Notes: generated by a model from the letters alone, not told the origin. Positions 11,707-21,336 are shown, counted from the stretch's first letter. The stretch: DNA of 64,000 bases from Brevibacterium sediminis (GCF_013623905.1 NZ_JABKDD010000005.1:1-64000), one strand, 5' to 3'. Translations and numbers: made by a program.

Positions 11707-13452
11707 CTATCTATCTGACGCTGCTTCTCTTCCGGAGTCTCGCAGCAGCCTGCGTTGGATCTTTCCGGTATGCGTCTTCGGCAGGTCTGACATGACGTGG
11801 ACGGTGCGCGGGTACTTGTACGCTGCGAGGCGTTCTTTCGCGAAGGCGATGAGCTCCTCGGCGCTGACGTCTTGGCCGGTGCGCAGGGAGACGTAGGCGA
11901 CGACGGTCTCGCCGCGGTAGTCGTCGGGCTGGCCGACGACGGCGGCTTCGAGCACGGCCGGGTGTTCATAGAGGACGTCTTCGACCTCGCGCGGCCACAC
12001 CTTGTAGCCGGAGGCGTTGATCTGGTCCTTGATCCGATCGACGAGATAGATCCAGCCGGCTGCGTCCATGACTCCGACATCGCCGGTGCGCAACCAGCCC
12101 TCGTCGAAGGCCGCCTCGTTGGCTTCGGGCTTGCCGAGGTAGCCGGGCGTGATCTGAGGCCCGCGCAACTCGAGTTCGCCGGCGCTGGAATCGGTGATGA
12201 CGGTCCCGTCGGCGATGTCGACGATGCGGGCTTCGAGTCCGGGGAACGGCACGCCGATGGCCAGGGTGTCCGTGGCCGGGTCGACGGGCGCCTCCGTGTT
12301 CGGCGGGACTCCGATGACCGCGGAGGCGGTTTCGGTCATCCCGTAGATGTTGTGGATGTAGTGGCCGAACCGGTTCCGGAAACGCTCGACCGTGGCCGGC
12401 GGCACGGGGGCTCCACCGGAATAGAGGTAGCGAATGCTCTGCAGGTCCTCGGCTGTGGCGGACTCGTGTTCGAGCAGTGCGTTGTAGACGGTGATCGAGC
12501 CGATGGTCACGGTGACCTTGTCATCACGGATGGCGGCGACGATCTTGTCCGCGTTCACGCGGCCGATGAAGTCGAGCGTGATCGGGAAGATCAGCGAGGT
12601 CGCCGCGCAGGCGACGGCTCCGGTGATGTGGAAGAGCGGGGCGATGGCGAGCATGACGTCGCCTTCGTCGAGGTTCAGCCAATCTCCGTACGACCGGGCC
12701 ACGGCGAGAACATTGCGGTGGGTGCCGACGGCGCCTTTGGCCGGCCCGGTCGTGCCCGATGTGTAGGTGAGCAGGGCGGCGTCGTCGAGGCCCGGCAGCA
12801 GTTCGGTGCGGTGATCGGGCGCGTCGGTGCGCTTGGAGGCGAGGAAGGGACCCCACGAATAAACGGCGATCCCGGACTCGGCGGGGGTCGCCTCGGCGGG
12901 AGTGGTTTCTGACTCACGGACAGCTGCGGTCTGGGCGTCGCCGGTGAGGTCGGAGGGGTCCCGATCGTATTCGTCGTCATCGGTGATGAGCACCCAGGTC
13001 AGGGAGCCGCCGGTGAGGGTCTCACGAACCTGGCCGAGGTCTGCTTCGTCGCAGATGAGCGCCGAGGCGGCCGAGTCGTCGATGAGCGCGCGCAGTTCGC
13101 GACCGCGGTACATGGGGTTGAGGACGAGGGGGACGACGCCGATCTTCCAGGCCGCAAGCAGTGCCACGGCGAACTGCGGGACGTTCTGGAGGTAGATGCC
13201 GACGATATTCGACTTCTGCAGGCCGCGGGAGAGGAACCCGGCGGCGAGCGCCTCGGCTTCACGGTCGATGTCGGCGGCGGTGAACCTGCGGCCACGGTAG
13301 GTCACGGCAATCTGACTTGGGGCCGCCTCGACACGGGCGTTCCACGCATGGGCCGTGGATGCGTCGTGGATCTCCGGCGTCTCACCGACTCCGGCAGGGT
13401 AGAGCCGCGTCCACACATGCTGCGTGGTGGTGGAAGTTCTGTCGGCTGCCAT
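11707..13452 (-). CDS. Acyl-CoA synthetase (AMP-forming)
   Basis: A 581-residue ANL-superfamily ligase that activates a carboxylic acid to its CoA thioester at the head of this gene set. Motifs in order: TYTSGTTGPAKGAVGTHRN (AMP-binding P-loop), YGMTETASAV, WLRTGDVGVMD, DRIKDQINASGYKVWPREVE (hinge), and the catalytic lysine Lys564 in PKTHTGKIQRR. The frame is open to 13542, but the ATG at 13452 begins a conserved-looking N-terminus with AGGGG upstream. The alternative ATG at 13470 has no ribosome binding site. It is divergent from the TetR gene with a palindromic operator in the gap. Confidence 0.92.
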   Translation of the reverse strand: MAADRTSTTTQHVWTRLYPAGVGETPEIHDASTAHAWNARVEAAPSQIAVTYRGRRFTAADIDREAEALAAGFLSRGLQKSNIVGIYLQNVPQFAVALLAAWKIGVVPLVLNPMYRGRELRALIDDSAASALICDEADLGQVRETLTGGSLTWVLITDDDEYDRDPSDLTGDAQTAAVRESETTPAEATPAESGIAVYSWGPFLASKRTDAPDHRTELLPGLDDAALLTYTSGTTGPAKGAVGTHRNVLAVARSYGDWLNLDEGDVMLAIAPLFHITGAVACAATSLIFPITLDFIGRVNADKIVAAIRDDKVTVTIGSITVYNALLEHESATAEDLQSIRYLYSGGAPVPPATVERFRNRFGHYIHNIYGMTETASAVIGVPPNTEAPVDPATDTLAIGVPFPGLEARIVDIADGTVITDSSAGELELRGPQITPGYLGKPEANEAAFDEGWLRTGDVGVMDAAGWIYLVDRIKDQINASGYKVWPREVEDVLYEHPAVLEAAVVGQPDDYRGETVVAYVSLRTGQDVSAEELIAFAKERLAAYKYPRTVHVMSDLPKTHTGKIQRRLLRDSGREAASDR

Positions 13453-13503
13453 CTGACTGTCGCCCCTCATCGTGTCGGAACCGGAGCATCTCCGCTTCGG
13501 CCG

Positions 13504-13521
13504 ACCGAGCGCTCGCTCGGT
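13504..13521. promoter_or_regulatory. TetR-type operator upstream of the acyl-CoA ligase
   Basis: A perfect dyad, ACCGAGCG-CT-CGCTCGGT, lies 52 bp upstream of the ligase start and about 190 bp before the divergent TetR gene. The core CGAGCGYTCGYTC recurs at 15391-15403 before the second SDR, consistent with one regulator acting at both. Confidence 0.65.
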
Positions 13522-13712
13522 TAGTTCTGTATCGTAGGTCACACGATGACCGGGCGCAAGGGCGGCCGGGCCTGACTGTCAACCGTTCGGGCAGAAAAGC
13601 GATCGAACTCAGAGATGGAGGAACGCTTCGGGGGTCGAATGAAACCGCGGGGCACGAATGGCCGTAGATTAGGGATGAGAAGACAGTGAGATGGAGCAGG
13701 CAGGGACAACTC

Positions 13713-14327
13713 GTGAGCAATGCACCCATGATCGATTGGCGGGACTACGACGCCCCGCTGCTCTCGCCGATCCTCCAGGCCGCTCTCGACAGCTTCGTCA
13801 CGGGCGGCTTCCACGGCACGAGCATCCGGCAGCTGGCCGGCGCGGCCGGACTGTCAGTGCCCGGCCTCTATCACCATTTCGCGTCGAAGCATGCGATCCT
13901 CGCCGAGATCGACCGTCTGGCGATGGAGGATCTGTGGCAGCGCAGCGTCGCGGCACTCGCCGACGGCGGGCAGGAGCCGACCGCACGCTTCGACCGACTC
14001 ATCGAATGCCTGCTGCTCTTCCACGCGCACCAGTCCGATCTCGCCTTCATCGCATTCAGCGAGATCCGAGCGCTGAAAGATCAGCACCGGTATGCTCATA
14101 TCGCCGCTCGTGACCGGCAGCAGAAACTCCTCGACGAGGTGGTCGAGGAGTGCGTTGCCGACGGCAGCTTCACCACGGAGTTCCCGCGGGACGCCTCACG
14201 AGCGATCACGACGATCTGCACGGGCGTCTCGCAGTGGTACCGGGCCGGCGGCGAACTCGACCCGGCCGGTGTGGCCGAACGCTACGGCGAGATCTGCGCG
14301 CACGCCGCCGGCCTCCCGATGAAGTAA
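13713..14327 (+). CDS. TetR/AcrR family transcriptional regulator
   Basis: A 204-residue regulator with an N-terminal HTH (TSIRQLAGAAGLSVPGLYHHF, about residues 37-57) and an all-helical ligand domain. The GTG at 13713 has AGGGA 6 nt upstream; a GTG at 13686 is also in frame but has no spacing advantage. It sits between the acyl-CoA ligase and the second SDR. The shared dyad before those genes makes it the likely repressor of this acyl-CoA set, relieved by a CoA thioester or free acid. That is inference by position. Confidence 0.88.
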   Translation: MSNAPMIDWRDYDAPLLSPILQAALDSFVTGGFHGTSIRQLAGAAGLSVPGLYHHFASKHAILAEIDRLAMEDLWQRSVAALADGGQEPTARFDRLIECLLLFHAHQSDLAFIAFSEIRALKDQHRYAHIAARDRQQKLLDEVVEECVADGSFTTEFPRDASRAITTICTGVSQWYRAGGELDPAGVAERYGEICAHAAGLPMK

Positions 14328-14422
14328 CGGTGGTGCCTGGCGACCCGGCGAAGTAACGGTCGCCTGGCCACAAGCTGCCCGCGAAATAGCGGCAGGCTGC
14401 TCGCGAAACGTTCCGCGAACCC
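14321..14422. repeat. Degenerate tandem array at the tetR 3' end
   Basis: About four imperfect units beginning GCGAA/TGAA follow each other: TGAAGTAACGG (which includes the tetR stop), GCGAAGTAACGG, GCGAAATAGCGG and GCGAAACGTTCCGCGAAC. The spacing is about 20-30 nt. No gene is present. It belongs with the similar arrays in the spacers at 56.3 and 62.3 kb. Confidence 0.5.
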
Positions 14423-14434
14423 TGCCCCCATTGG

Positions 14435-14494
14435 ATTGTTGGGTCGATCCACGGTGGTTTCCACGCCTGAAACACCGTGGATCGACCCAACAAT
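14435..14494. terminator. Long palindrome, family B copy 1, between convergent genes
   Basis: Arms 14435-14456 and 14473-14494 are perfectly complementary over 22 bp, extending to 25 bp with one bulged G; the loop is CCACGCCTG. The arm contains TTGTTGGGTCGATCCACGG. It lies between tetR and the leftward second SDR, so it can end transcription from both sides. A near-identical element is at 49309-49368. Confidence 0.8.
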
Positions 14495-14505
14495 GCGCCT
14501 CAGTT

Positions 14506-15324
14506 TCAGGCGCTGCCGCCGGCGGTGACGACTCCCCCATCGGCGGTGAGCACCTGAGCGGTGATCCAGTCGGCGTCGTCCGAGGCCAGATAGGCGACGG
14601 CACCGGCAATGTCCTCGGGAGTGCCGAGGCGCTTGACCGGGTACGCGGAGGCGACCTCCTCTTCCCTGCCTTCGTAGAGCGCGGTGGCGAACTTCGTTTT
14701 GACTACTGCCGGAGCGACGGCGTTGACGCGGATGTCGGGTCCGAGCTCCACGGCAAGCGTCTTCGTCAGATGTGAGACCGCCGCCTTCGAAATGCCGTAG
14801 AAGCCGATGCCTTCGCTCGGGATCTGCCCGGCGACCGACGACAGGGTGACGACGCGGCCCTTGTTCTCACGGAAGTTCAGGCCCTCATGGTGGACGGCGT
14901 CCTGCACCCAGGCCAGCGTGCCGAGGACGTTGACGTCGAAGATCTTCCGCGCGGCATCGAGCTCCATATCGACGAGCGGGCCGTAGACCGGGTTGATTCC
15001 GGCGTTGGCCACGAGCACATCGAGGCGACCGAACTTCTCAGCAACCGTGTCGAACACCTCTGCCCTGTGAGCCGGGTCGTCGGCCTTGCCGGCAATGGCG
15101 AGCGCCGTGCCTTCGGGGAACTCCGCGACCGCCTCACCCAGCGCTTCGGGCTTGCGCGCGGTGAGGACGACGGTGGCGCCCTCCGCGTTCAGCCGCCGAG
15201 CGATTCCGAGACCGATGCCACGGCTGGCGCCGGTGATGACAGCGACCTGGCCTTCGAAACGACGACCGGATTTCGGAGCCGCCGAGGCAGCTGCGGGCTG
15301 AGCGGATGAGGTGCTGTCTGACAT
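14506..15324 (-). CDS. SDR family oxidoreductase (copy 2)
   Basis: A 272-residue classical SDR with TGASRGIG, a NAGINPVYG stretch, and the catalytic SSVAG and YGISK. It is a close paralogue of the SDR at 10889-11668, differing mainly by a Ser/Ala-rich N-terminal extension (SDSTSSAQPAAASAAPKSG). The ATG at 15324 has GGAG 7 nt upstream; a frame extension to 15360 is not needed. A dyad matching the one before the acyl-CoA ligase lies 67 nt upstream, so the two SDRs are likely co-regulated. Confidence 0.88.
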   Translation of the reverse strand: MSDSTSSAQPAAASAAPKSGRRFEGQVAVITGASRGIGLGIARRLNAEGATVVLTARKPEALGEAVAEFPEGTALAIAGKADDPAHRAEVFDTVAEKFGRLDVLVANAGINPVYGPLVDMELDAARKIFDVNVLGTLAWVQDAVHHEGLNFRENKGRVVTLSSVAGQIPSEGIGFYGISKAAVSHLTKTLAVELGPDIRVNAVAPAVVKTKFATALYEGREEEVASAYPVKRLGTPEDIAGAVAYLASDDADWITAQVLTADGGVVTAGGSA

Positions 15325-15390
15325 AGATGAACTCCAGTGTTCGTGCTGTGACATGGTCATTCGGCGCTGACCTGGCGAATTGCCCTGAAG

Positions 15391-15403
15391 CGAGCGTTCG
15401 TTC
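15391..15403. promoter_or_regulatory. Second TetR-type operator, before SDR copy 2
   Basis: CGAGCGTTCGTTC matches the core of the dyad at 13507-13518 (CGAGCGCTCGCT) with pyrimidine substitutions. It lies between SDR copy 2 and the divergent DUF1990-APH gene. Confidence 0.5.
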
Positions 15404-15490
15404 AGCGATCAGTTCTCATCGTAGGCACAGCCGTTCGAAGATGACAAGGACTACGGCCATCGAACGAGAGAACTGAACGAGAATGGAGTC

Positions 15491-16789
15491 ATGAATCATC
15501 TCGAGTTCCATCTCGACCTCGGCTCGGGCGACCAGTTCCCGCTCGCCCGAGAAGCGATCTTCTCCTGGACGCTGCAGGAACTCGCCGGCGTGGTGGTCCG
15601 TCCGAGCCGTCGCGTATCCGAAGGTCAGATCGTCGACCTGGGACTCAATCCCGCATGGCCCGCCCCGCCGAGGCGGCCGCGCGGTCGCGATCTGCTCGTG
15701 CCCGTGGGTTCGTGCGTCGTCACACGGGTGTTCGATGAGAAGGATCGCGCCGGATTCACCTATCGCACCCTGCCGGGCCACCTCGAGAGCGGCGAGGAGA
15801 CCTTCCTCGTATCCATCGGCGCTGACGGCCGCCTCGGCGTGACCATCAGCGCCGATTCCGTCCCAGCACATCCCCTCCTGCGCCTGGGCGCTCCGGTGAC
15901 CGTGGCGGCCCAGGAGTTGATGGCCAGGCGCTATGTCGAAGGGCTGAAGAGACAGCTCCGAACGGCCGAGCGAAGCCGCCGATCCCGCGCACTCGCGACA
16001 GCTTCGGCCCTGATCGGCCGAGAGCTGAGCTACAAAGAGACCCTTGCCGGCGGTCAGCACGCGCTGACCATGGCGGCCCGCGACGGAAACGCGGAACTCG
16101 TCGTCCGCGCATTCCCCGCCGGCCATGATGCGGCGATCAGGGAAGCCGAGGTGCTGGACCGGCTGAGCCCGCTCGGTGATCTCGTCCCCCGCCTCATCGC
16201 CCACAATGCCGACACCAACGATCCGGTCATCGTCACGACCCGTGTCCCGGGCTCACCACCGGATCCGGCGACACCGCTGACCACCATCGCTCGAGAAATG
16301 GCGGCAGCCCTGATCCGCATCCACGAACTCGACGACACCGGTCTGCCTCCGACTCCGCAGTCCCCGCCGTCAGGAGACTCTGCCATCGCGATTCGCGCCC
16401 AGCGGGAGTGGGCGAACCTCGACCGCGACGAAGAAGTCCTCACGCACACGGATTTCTGGGCAGGCAATGCCTTGTGGACGGGCGGGCGCCTGACCGGAGT
16501 CGTCGACTGGTCGGGCGCGAGCCGTGGACCTCGCGGAGTCGATCTCGCTTGGTGCCGTCAGGATCTCGTGCTGCTCGGTTCCCCCGAGGCGGCCGCCGAC
16601 TTTCTCGACGGGTACGAACGACTCCTCGGCCGCCGCATCCATGACATCCGCGCATGGGACGTCCAAGCTGCGGCACGTGCCCATGATCGCGTCGAGACCT
16701 GGCTGCCGAACTACCACGGGATCGGCCTCACGGACATGACCGCCGAGGATCTCCGCCACCGCCTCGACACCTGGAACGCGCAGCTGTGA
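15491..16789 (+). CDS. DUF1990-APH fusion protein
   Basis: A 432-residue two-domain protein. Residues 1 to about 160 match the DUF1990 pattern: VVTRVFDEKDRAGFTYRTLP, GHLESGEETF at 97-106, then a C-terminal YVEGLKRQ helix. From about residue 165 an APH-type kinase fold follows, with HTDFWAGN at 319-326 and Asp339 in VVDWSGASRGPRGVD. DUF1990 is normally a stand-alone protein of about 170 residues with no established function. The fusion joins it to a small-molecule kinase. It is divergent from SDR copy 2. A GTG/ATG shift is not indicated; the ATG at 15491 follows GAGAATGGAGTC. The substrate is unknown. Confidence 0.75.
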   Translation: MNHLEFHLDLGSGDQFPLAREAIFSWTLQELAGVVVRPSRRVSEGQIVDLGLNPAWPAPPRRPRGRDLLVPVGSCVVTRVFDEKDRAGFTYRTLPGHLESGEETFLVSIGADGRLGVTISADSVPAHPLLRLGAPVTVAAQELMARRYVEGLKRQLRTAERSRRSRALATASALIGRELSYKETLAGGQHALTMAARDGNAELVVRAFPAGHDAAIREAEVLDRLSPLGDLVPRLIAHNADTNDPVIVTTRVPGSPPDPATPLTTIAREMAAALIRIHELDDTGLPPTPQSPPSGDSAIAIRAQREWANLDRDEEVLTHTDFWAGNALWTGGRLTGVVDWSGASRGPRGVDLAWCRQDLVLLGSPEAAADFLDGYERLLGRRIHDIRAWDVQAAARAHDRVETWLPNYHGIGLTDMTAEDLRHRLDTWNAQL

Positions 16790-16807
16790 ACCGGCCCGCC
16801 ACCGCCC

Positions 16808-17704
16808 TCATCCAACGGTCGGCAGGACTTCCTCGGCGAGGGTGAGCACCGCTTCCACGGAGGCCTTTCCGTGGTCGGTACGGTGGGCGAGGTAGAGCAT
16901 CGTGGGCTCCTCGGGGATATCGAGGGGCACGGCCACGGTGCCGACCTCTCGGGTGGCGGCGGACACCGAGTCGAAGGTGATCGAGATGCCGAGTCCGGCC
17001 GCGACCAGGGCTCCGATCGTCTGCGAATCCGGCGCGCTCTGGACTACGCGCGGTGCGAACCCCGCTTCGTGGCACAGACGCAGCGTCGCCTCCCGCAACG
17101 TCGAGGAAGGATGCTCGGGCAGAGCGATGAAATCCTCGTCGGCAAGCTCGTCCACCCGCACCGAGGCGCGTCCCGCCAGACGATGACCCACCGGCAGGGC
17201 TGCCGAGAGACGCTCGACCATCACCGGCCGACCTGTGACCCCGGGTGGCTGCTTCGCCCACCTCACAAGCGCGAGGTCGAGCGAGCCGTCGACGAGGCGG
17301 GTGATCCCCTCCTCGGCGTAGACATCGGAGTGGAGCCCGAAGCTGACCCCTGGCCTGTGCGCGGTGGATGCAGTCACGAGCGCCGCGGCCAGTCTGCGCG
17401 ATGACGAGTGGGCGAATCCGAATTCGATGTGTCCGGTCTGCCCATCGGCGGCCCGGCGCACTGTCTCGGCGGCCAAGGTTCGGTACTCGATCATCCTCCG
17501 CGCCGGCTCCACCAGCGCCTCCCCCGCCGCGGTCAGCGCCACATTGCGGGTCGTGCGTCGGAACAGATCGACGCCGAGGTGGACCTCGAGGGCGCGGATC
17601 GTACGACTGAGCGGCGGCTGCAGCATTCCGAGCCGTTCGGCTGCACGACCGAAGTGCAGCTCTTCGGCGACTGCGAGGAACGCTTTGACCTGCTGAATCT
17701 CCAT
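16808..17704 (-). CDS. LysR family transcriptional regulator
   Basis: A 298-residue LTTR. The N-terminal winged HTH (VKAFLAVAEELHFGRAAERL) is at residues 6-25, followed by the linker helix and a periplasmic-binding-like effector domain. It is divergent from the CaiB-ACAD-SDR operon with a T-N11-A type dyad in the gap, the standard arrangement for an LTTR controlling its neighbour. The effector is probably an intermediate of that acyl-CoA pathway. Confidence 0.9.
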   Translation of the reverse strand: MEIQQVKAFLAVAEELHFGRAAERLGMLQPPLSRTIRALEVHLGVDLFRRTTRNVALTAAGEALVEPARRMIEYRTLAAETVRRAADGQTGHIEFGFAHSSSRRLAAALVTASTAHRPGVSFGLHSDVYAEEGITRLVDGSLDLALVRWAKQPPGVTGRPVMVERLSAALPVGHRLAGRASVRVDELADEDFIALPEHPSSTLREATLRLCHEAGFAPRVVQSAPDSQTIGALVAAGLGISITFDSVSAATREVGTVAVPLDIPEEPTMLYLAHRTDHGKASVEAVLTLAEEVLPTVG

Positions 17705-17781
17705 CGACTGCTCCTTTTCCGAATCCGCGCTGGAGCCTCTGCCGTTGCCCCGACCGACATCCCAGCCAATACCCGTTTCGA

Positions 17782-17803
17782 TAATAATCCATGTACATTA
17801 TTA
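17782..17803. promoter_or_regulatory. LysR operator and promoter region before the CaiB gene
   Basis: TAATAAT (17782-17788) and ATTATTA (17797-17803) form a perfect 7-bp dyad over an 8-bp spacer in an otherwise GC-rich sequence. TATATAG at 17814-17820 is a possible -10 for the rightward operon. The site is midway between the divergent LysR and CaiB genes. Confidence 0.65.
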
Positions 17804-17921
17804 CCGATCCTGCTATATAGTGGGACGGACCACGCGCCCGCTGCACAAGCACGGGACCAGAATGCCGAGCTCGACAACGCACAGCACCGCCGCCGGCCCG
17901 ACGAGAGGAAGACATTCGACG

Positions 17922-19157
17922 ATGAAGCAGTCGACCACTTCTGAGCACCACGACAGCGGCTCCGTTCGCGACCACCATCGGTCACCTGCCCACGATCGCC
18001 TCGAGGAGTTCCTCCCCCGCGCCGGCTCGGGTCCCCTGTCGGGACAGATCGTCGTCGACTTCTCCCGCGTGCTGGCCGGACCGTACTCGACGATGATGCT
18101 CGCCGACCTCGGCGCCACCGTCATCAAGGTCGAAGGCCCCAAAGGCGATGACACCCGGCACTGGGCTCCGCCGGTGCGCGATGAGGATGCCACCTACTAT
18201 CTGTCGATCAACCGAAACAAATACGACATCGTCCTCGACTTCACCGACCCCGATGACCTCGCCACCGCACAGAAGCTCGCGGCCGAAGCCGATATCGTCG
18301 TCGAGAATTTCAAGCCGGGCGGGTTGGCGAAGTACGGACTCGACTACGACAGCGTCTCCGCTGCCAACCCGACGGTCATCTATGCTTCGGTGACCGGCTT
18401 CGGGCCGCAGAACCCGCTGCCCGGATACGACCTCCTCATGCAGGCGCTGTCCGGCTTCATGTCGGTCACCGGCAGCCCCGACGGCTCGCCGTACCGCGCC
18501 GGCGTCGCCGTCTTCGACGTCATGACCGGTCTGCACACCACGATCGGCGTCCTCGCCGCGATCCAACACCGCACGCTCACCGGCGAGGGCCAGCTCGTCG
18601 AAACCAACCTCATGTCCTCGGCGATGTCCGGCCTGGCCAACCAGTCCGGTGCCTACGCGGCCGCAGGGGTGAATCCGACGCGGATGGGCAACGCCCACCC
18701 GAGCCTCTACCCCTACCAGCCGATGGCCGCGAAGTCCGGTGAGATCATCATCGCCGCGGCCAATGACGGCCAATTCCGGATCCTCGCCGAGGTGGTCGGA
18801 CGCCCCGATTGGTGCGACGACGAACGATTCGCCCAGGCGAAGAACCGCAACGCCAACCGCGACTCCCTTGAGCCCGAACTTCTCGAGGCCCTCCAGGCTC
18901 ACTCAGCACAGGAATGGTTCGACAAGCTCTCGGCCGCGGGCCTGCCCTGCGCCCCGATCAACACGATCGCCGAAGGCATCGAACACGCCAAGAGCCTCGG
19001 CCTGGAACCGGTCGTGGACACCGGCACCGGCGATCGCGTCATCCCGACGGTCCGCAACCCGATCACCCTGTCGAAGTCGCAGGTCTCCTACGACCTCGCT
19101 CCCCCAGAACTCGGAGCCGACTCCGATCAGGTCCGCGCCTGGCTCGACAGCCTCTAG
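17922..19157 (+). CDS. CaiB/BaiF family CoA-transferase
   Basis: A 411-residue class III CoA-transferase that moves CoA between carboxylic acids without ATP. Visible motifs: VVDFSRVLAGPYSTMMLADLG (residues 44-64), VENFKPGGLAKYGL, the catalytic Asp199 in VFDVMTGLH, and the LTGEGQ loop. The frame is open from 17745, but the ATG at 17922 has GAGGAAG upstream and starts just before the conserved domain. It is followed by an acyl-CoA dehydrogenase and an SDR on the same strand. That parallels carnitine- and alicyclic-acid-type pathways, in which a CoA-transferase activates and a dehydrogenase desaturates the acid. Confidence 0.9.
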   Translation: MKQSTTSEHHDSGSVRDHHRSPAHDRLEEFLPRAGSGPLSGQIVVDFSRVLAGPYSTMMLADLGATVIKVEGPKGDDTRHWAPPVRDEDATYYLSINRNKYDIVLDFTDPDDLATAQKLAAEADIVVENFKPGGLAKYGLDYDSVSAANPTVIYASVTGFGPQNPLPGYDLLMQALSGFMSVTGSPDGSPYRAGVAVFDVMTGLHTTIGVLAAIQHRTLTGEGQLVETNLMSSAMSGLANQSGAYAAAGVNPTRMGNAHPSLYPYQPMAAKSGEIIIAAANDGQFRILAEVVGRPDWCDDERFAQAKNRNANRDSLEPELLEALQAHSAQEWFDKLSAAGLPCAPINTIAEGIEHAKSLGLEPVVDTGTGDRVIPTVRNPITLSKSQVSYDLAPPELGADSDQVRAWLDSL

Positions 19158-19249
19158 ATCGCACCGTTTCGGACTCATCCCGACCGAACCGCAATCCCGA
19201 CACTTGCACGCAGACTTCTGCACAGCATCCACCTGAAGGAGACACAGCA

Positions 19250-20413
19250 ATGGACAACTCAGAACTCGACGACATCCTGTCTGCCGTCCGAGAATTCGTC
19301 CGCGAGAAAGTCGTCCCCCTCGAGACCCAGGTCGAGGACGAGGACGCCTTCCCCGAGGCGATCATTAAAGAATCCGCCGAGATGGGACTCTTCGGCTGGG
19401 CCCTGCCCGAGGAATACGGCGGCCTCGGCCTCAATGCCGAACAGGACGCACTGCTGGCTATGGAACTCGGCTACACGACCCCGTCGTTCCGCTCGCTGTT
19501 CGGCACGAACAACGGCATCGCCGGACAGGTGCTCGTCAACTACGGCACCGATGAGCAGAAGTCCGAATGGCTGCCCCGCCTGGCCTCCGGAGAGGCCGTC
19601 GCCTCCTTCGCCCTCACCGAGTCCGAGGCCGGTTCCGACCCCTCGGGTCTGCGGACGAAGGCCACCCGCGACGGTGATGACTACATCATCAACGGCTCCA
19701 AGCGGTTCATCACCAACGCCGAGGCATCCGACGTCCTCATGGTCTTCGCCCGCACCGACCCGAATGCCACGGGCTCAAAGGGCATCTCCGTCTTCCTCGT
19801 GCCCACGAAGTCCGAAGGCGTGACCGTCGGCCCGCACGATCACAAGATGGGTCAGGCCGGCGCCTGGACCTCGGAGATCTTCTTCGACGACGTGCGCGTG
19901 CCTGCCGCCAACCTCATCGGCGGTGAGGAGGAGAAGGGCTTCTACGCGGCCATGGCCTCACTCAACAAGGGACGCCTGCACATCGCTGCGATCTGCGTCG
20001 GCCAGTCGATCCGCATCCTTGACGAATCCGTGCGCTTCGCCGCCGATGCGAAGCAGGGCGGGGAACCGATCGCCCGATTCCAGCTCGTCCAGGCGATGCT
20101 CGCCGATATCTACACCGACGTCGCCGCCGCCAAGGCCCTCGTCCTCTCGGCCGCACAGCGCTGGGACGCCGAGACCGATCGCAAGCTCGGCCCCTCCTCG
20201 GCGAAGCTCTTCGCCTCCGAAGCACTCGCCCGCATCGCCGACAAGGGCGTGCAGATCCAAGGTGGAATGGGCTATATGCGCGAGTCCGCGGTCGAACGCT
20301 TCTACCGCCACGCACGCCTCTTCCGCATCTACGAAGGCACCTCCGAGGTCCAACGCGTCGTCGTCGCCAAGCAGCTGCTCAAAGGCGCGCACAAACCGCA
20401 GTTCAACCTCTGA
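19250..20413 (+). CDS. Acyl-CoA dehydrogenase
   Basis: A 387-residue FAD enzyme of the short/medium-chain class that introduces a C2-C3 double bond into an acyl-CoA and passes electrons to ETF. Motifs: [15 protein letters not shown] (FAD binding), the [17 protein letters not shown] region, and the catalytic Glu362 in YEGTSEVQR. The ATG at 19250 follows AAGGAGACACAGCA. It lies 92 nt after the CoA-transferase and 35 nt before the SDR, so a three-gene operon is likely. Unlike the dehydrogenase at 9633-10892 it keeps the normal catalytic Glu. Confidence 0.94.
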   Translation: MDNSELDDILSAVREFVREKVVPLETQVEDEDAFPEAIIKESAEMGLFGWALPEEYGGLGLNAEQDALLAMELGYTTPSFRSLFGTNNGIAGQVLVNYGTDEQKSEWLPRLASGEAVASFALTESEAGSDPSGLRTKATRDGDDYIINGSKRFITNAEASDVLMVFARTDPNATGSKGISVFLVPTKSEGVTVGPHDHKMGQAGAWTSEIFFDDVRVPAANLIGGEEEKGFYAAMASLNKGRLHIAAICVGQSIRILDESVRFAADAKQGGEPIARFQLVQAMLADIYTDVAAAKALVLSAAQRWDAETDRKLGPSSAKLFASEALARIADKGVQIQGGMGYMRESAVERFYRHARLFRIYEGTSEVQRVVVAKQLLKGAHKPQFNL

Positions 20414-20448
20414 CCGGCATTTCTGACCTCACCAACGAAAGGAATCCC

Positions 20449-21258
20449 ATGACTGAATCCACAATCGCGAACTCCGGCATCACCGTCACCGAAACCGGCG
20501 GAGTCACCGCCATCCCCGGCCTGCTGGACGGCAAGGTCGCCGTCGTCACCGGCGGCGGACAGGGCCTCGGCCTGGCGATGGCGCGCAGCCTCGTCGACTC
20601 CGGCGCGAAGGTCGTTCTCGCCGATATGAATGAGGAGAGTCTGCAGGCTGCTGTGACCGAACTCGGCGGAGATGGAGTCGCCACGGGCGCGGTGTGCAAT
20701 GTGTCCGACCTCGAGGCCGTCGAAAAACTCGCCGAGGCGGCCACGACCGCATTCGGCGGTATCGACATCTGGGTCAACAACGCCGGTATCACCCGCGATG
20801 CGACGATCCGGAAGATGACCGAGCAGCAGTTCGACGACGTCATCTCCGTGCACCTGCGCGGCACATGGAACGGGCTCAAGGTCGCCACCGCGCTCATGCG
20901 CGAGCAGGGCCGCGGCGGCTCGATCATCAACGTGTCCTCGATCAGCGGCAAGGTCGGCAACCCCGGACAGTCGAACTACTCTGCTGCGAAGGCGGGCATC
21001 GTCGGCATGACGAAGGCCGTGGCCAAGGAAGTCGCGTTCAAGAACATCCGCATCAATGCGATCCAGCCCGGCTTCATCAACACCGCGATGACCGCGGCCA
21101 TGCCGCAGCACGCGATCGATTCGAAGCTCGCCGACATCCCGCTGGGCCGCGCCGGCGAACCCGAAGAGGTCGCCTCCGTGGTGCTGTTCCTCGCCTCCGG
21201 ACTCTCGAGCTACCTCACCGGCACCGTCACCGAGATCTCTGGCGGTCGCCACATCTGA
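20449..21258 (+). CDS. SDR family oxidoreductase (FabG-like)
   Basis: A 269-residue classical SDR with TGGGQGLG (34-41), NNAG (110-113), catalytic serine 163/164 in NVSSISG, and Tyr177 and Lys181. The closest described activities are 3-oxoacyl-ACP reductase and 3-hydroxyacyl-CoA dehydrogenase. As the third gene after a CoA-transferase and an acyl-CoA dehydrogenase it probably oxidises the hydroxyacyl-CoA. It carries a 25-residue N-terminal extension before the Rossmann strand. No enoyl-CoA hydratase is encoded here, so that step must come from elsewhere. Confidence 0.9.
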   Translation: MTESTIANSGITVTETGGVTAIPGLLDGKVAVVTGGGQGLGLAMARSLVDSGAKVVLADMNEESLQAAVTELGGDGVATGAVCNVSDLEAVEKLAEAATTAFGGIDIWVNNAGITRDATIRKMTEQQFDDVISVHLRGTWNGLKVATALMREQGRGGSIINVSSISGKVGNPGQSNYSAAKAGIVGMTKAVAKEVAFKNIRINAIQPGFINTAMTAAMPQHAIDSKLADIPLGRAGEPEEVASVVLFLASGLSSYLTGTVTEISGGRHI

Positions 21259-21336
21259 TCGAATTCGCCCTCGCCGAGGCGGCCCGACGTCCCCGTCGCA
21301 CCTTTGCCGAGGTGGATCACCCGATCACCGTGAGAA

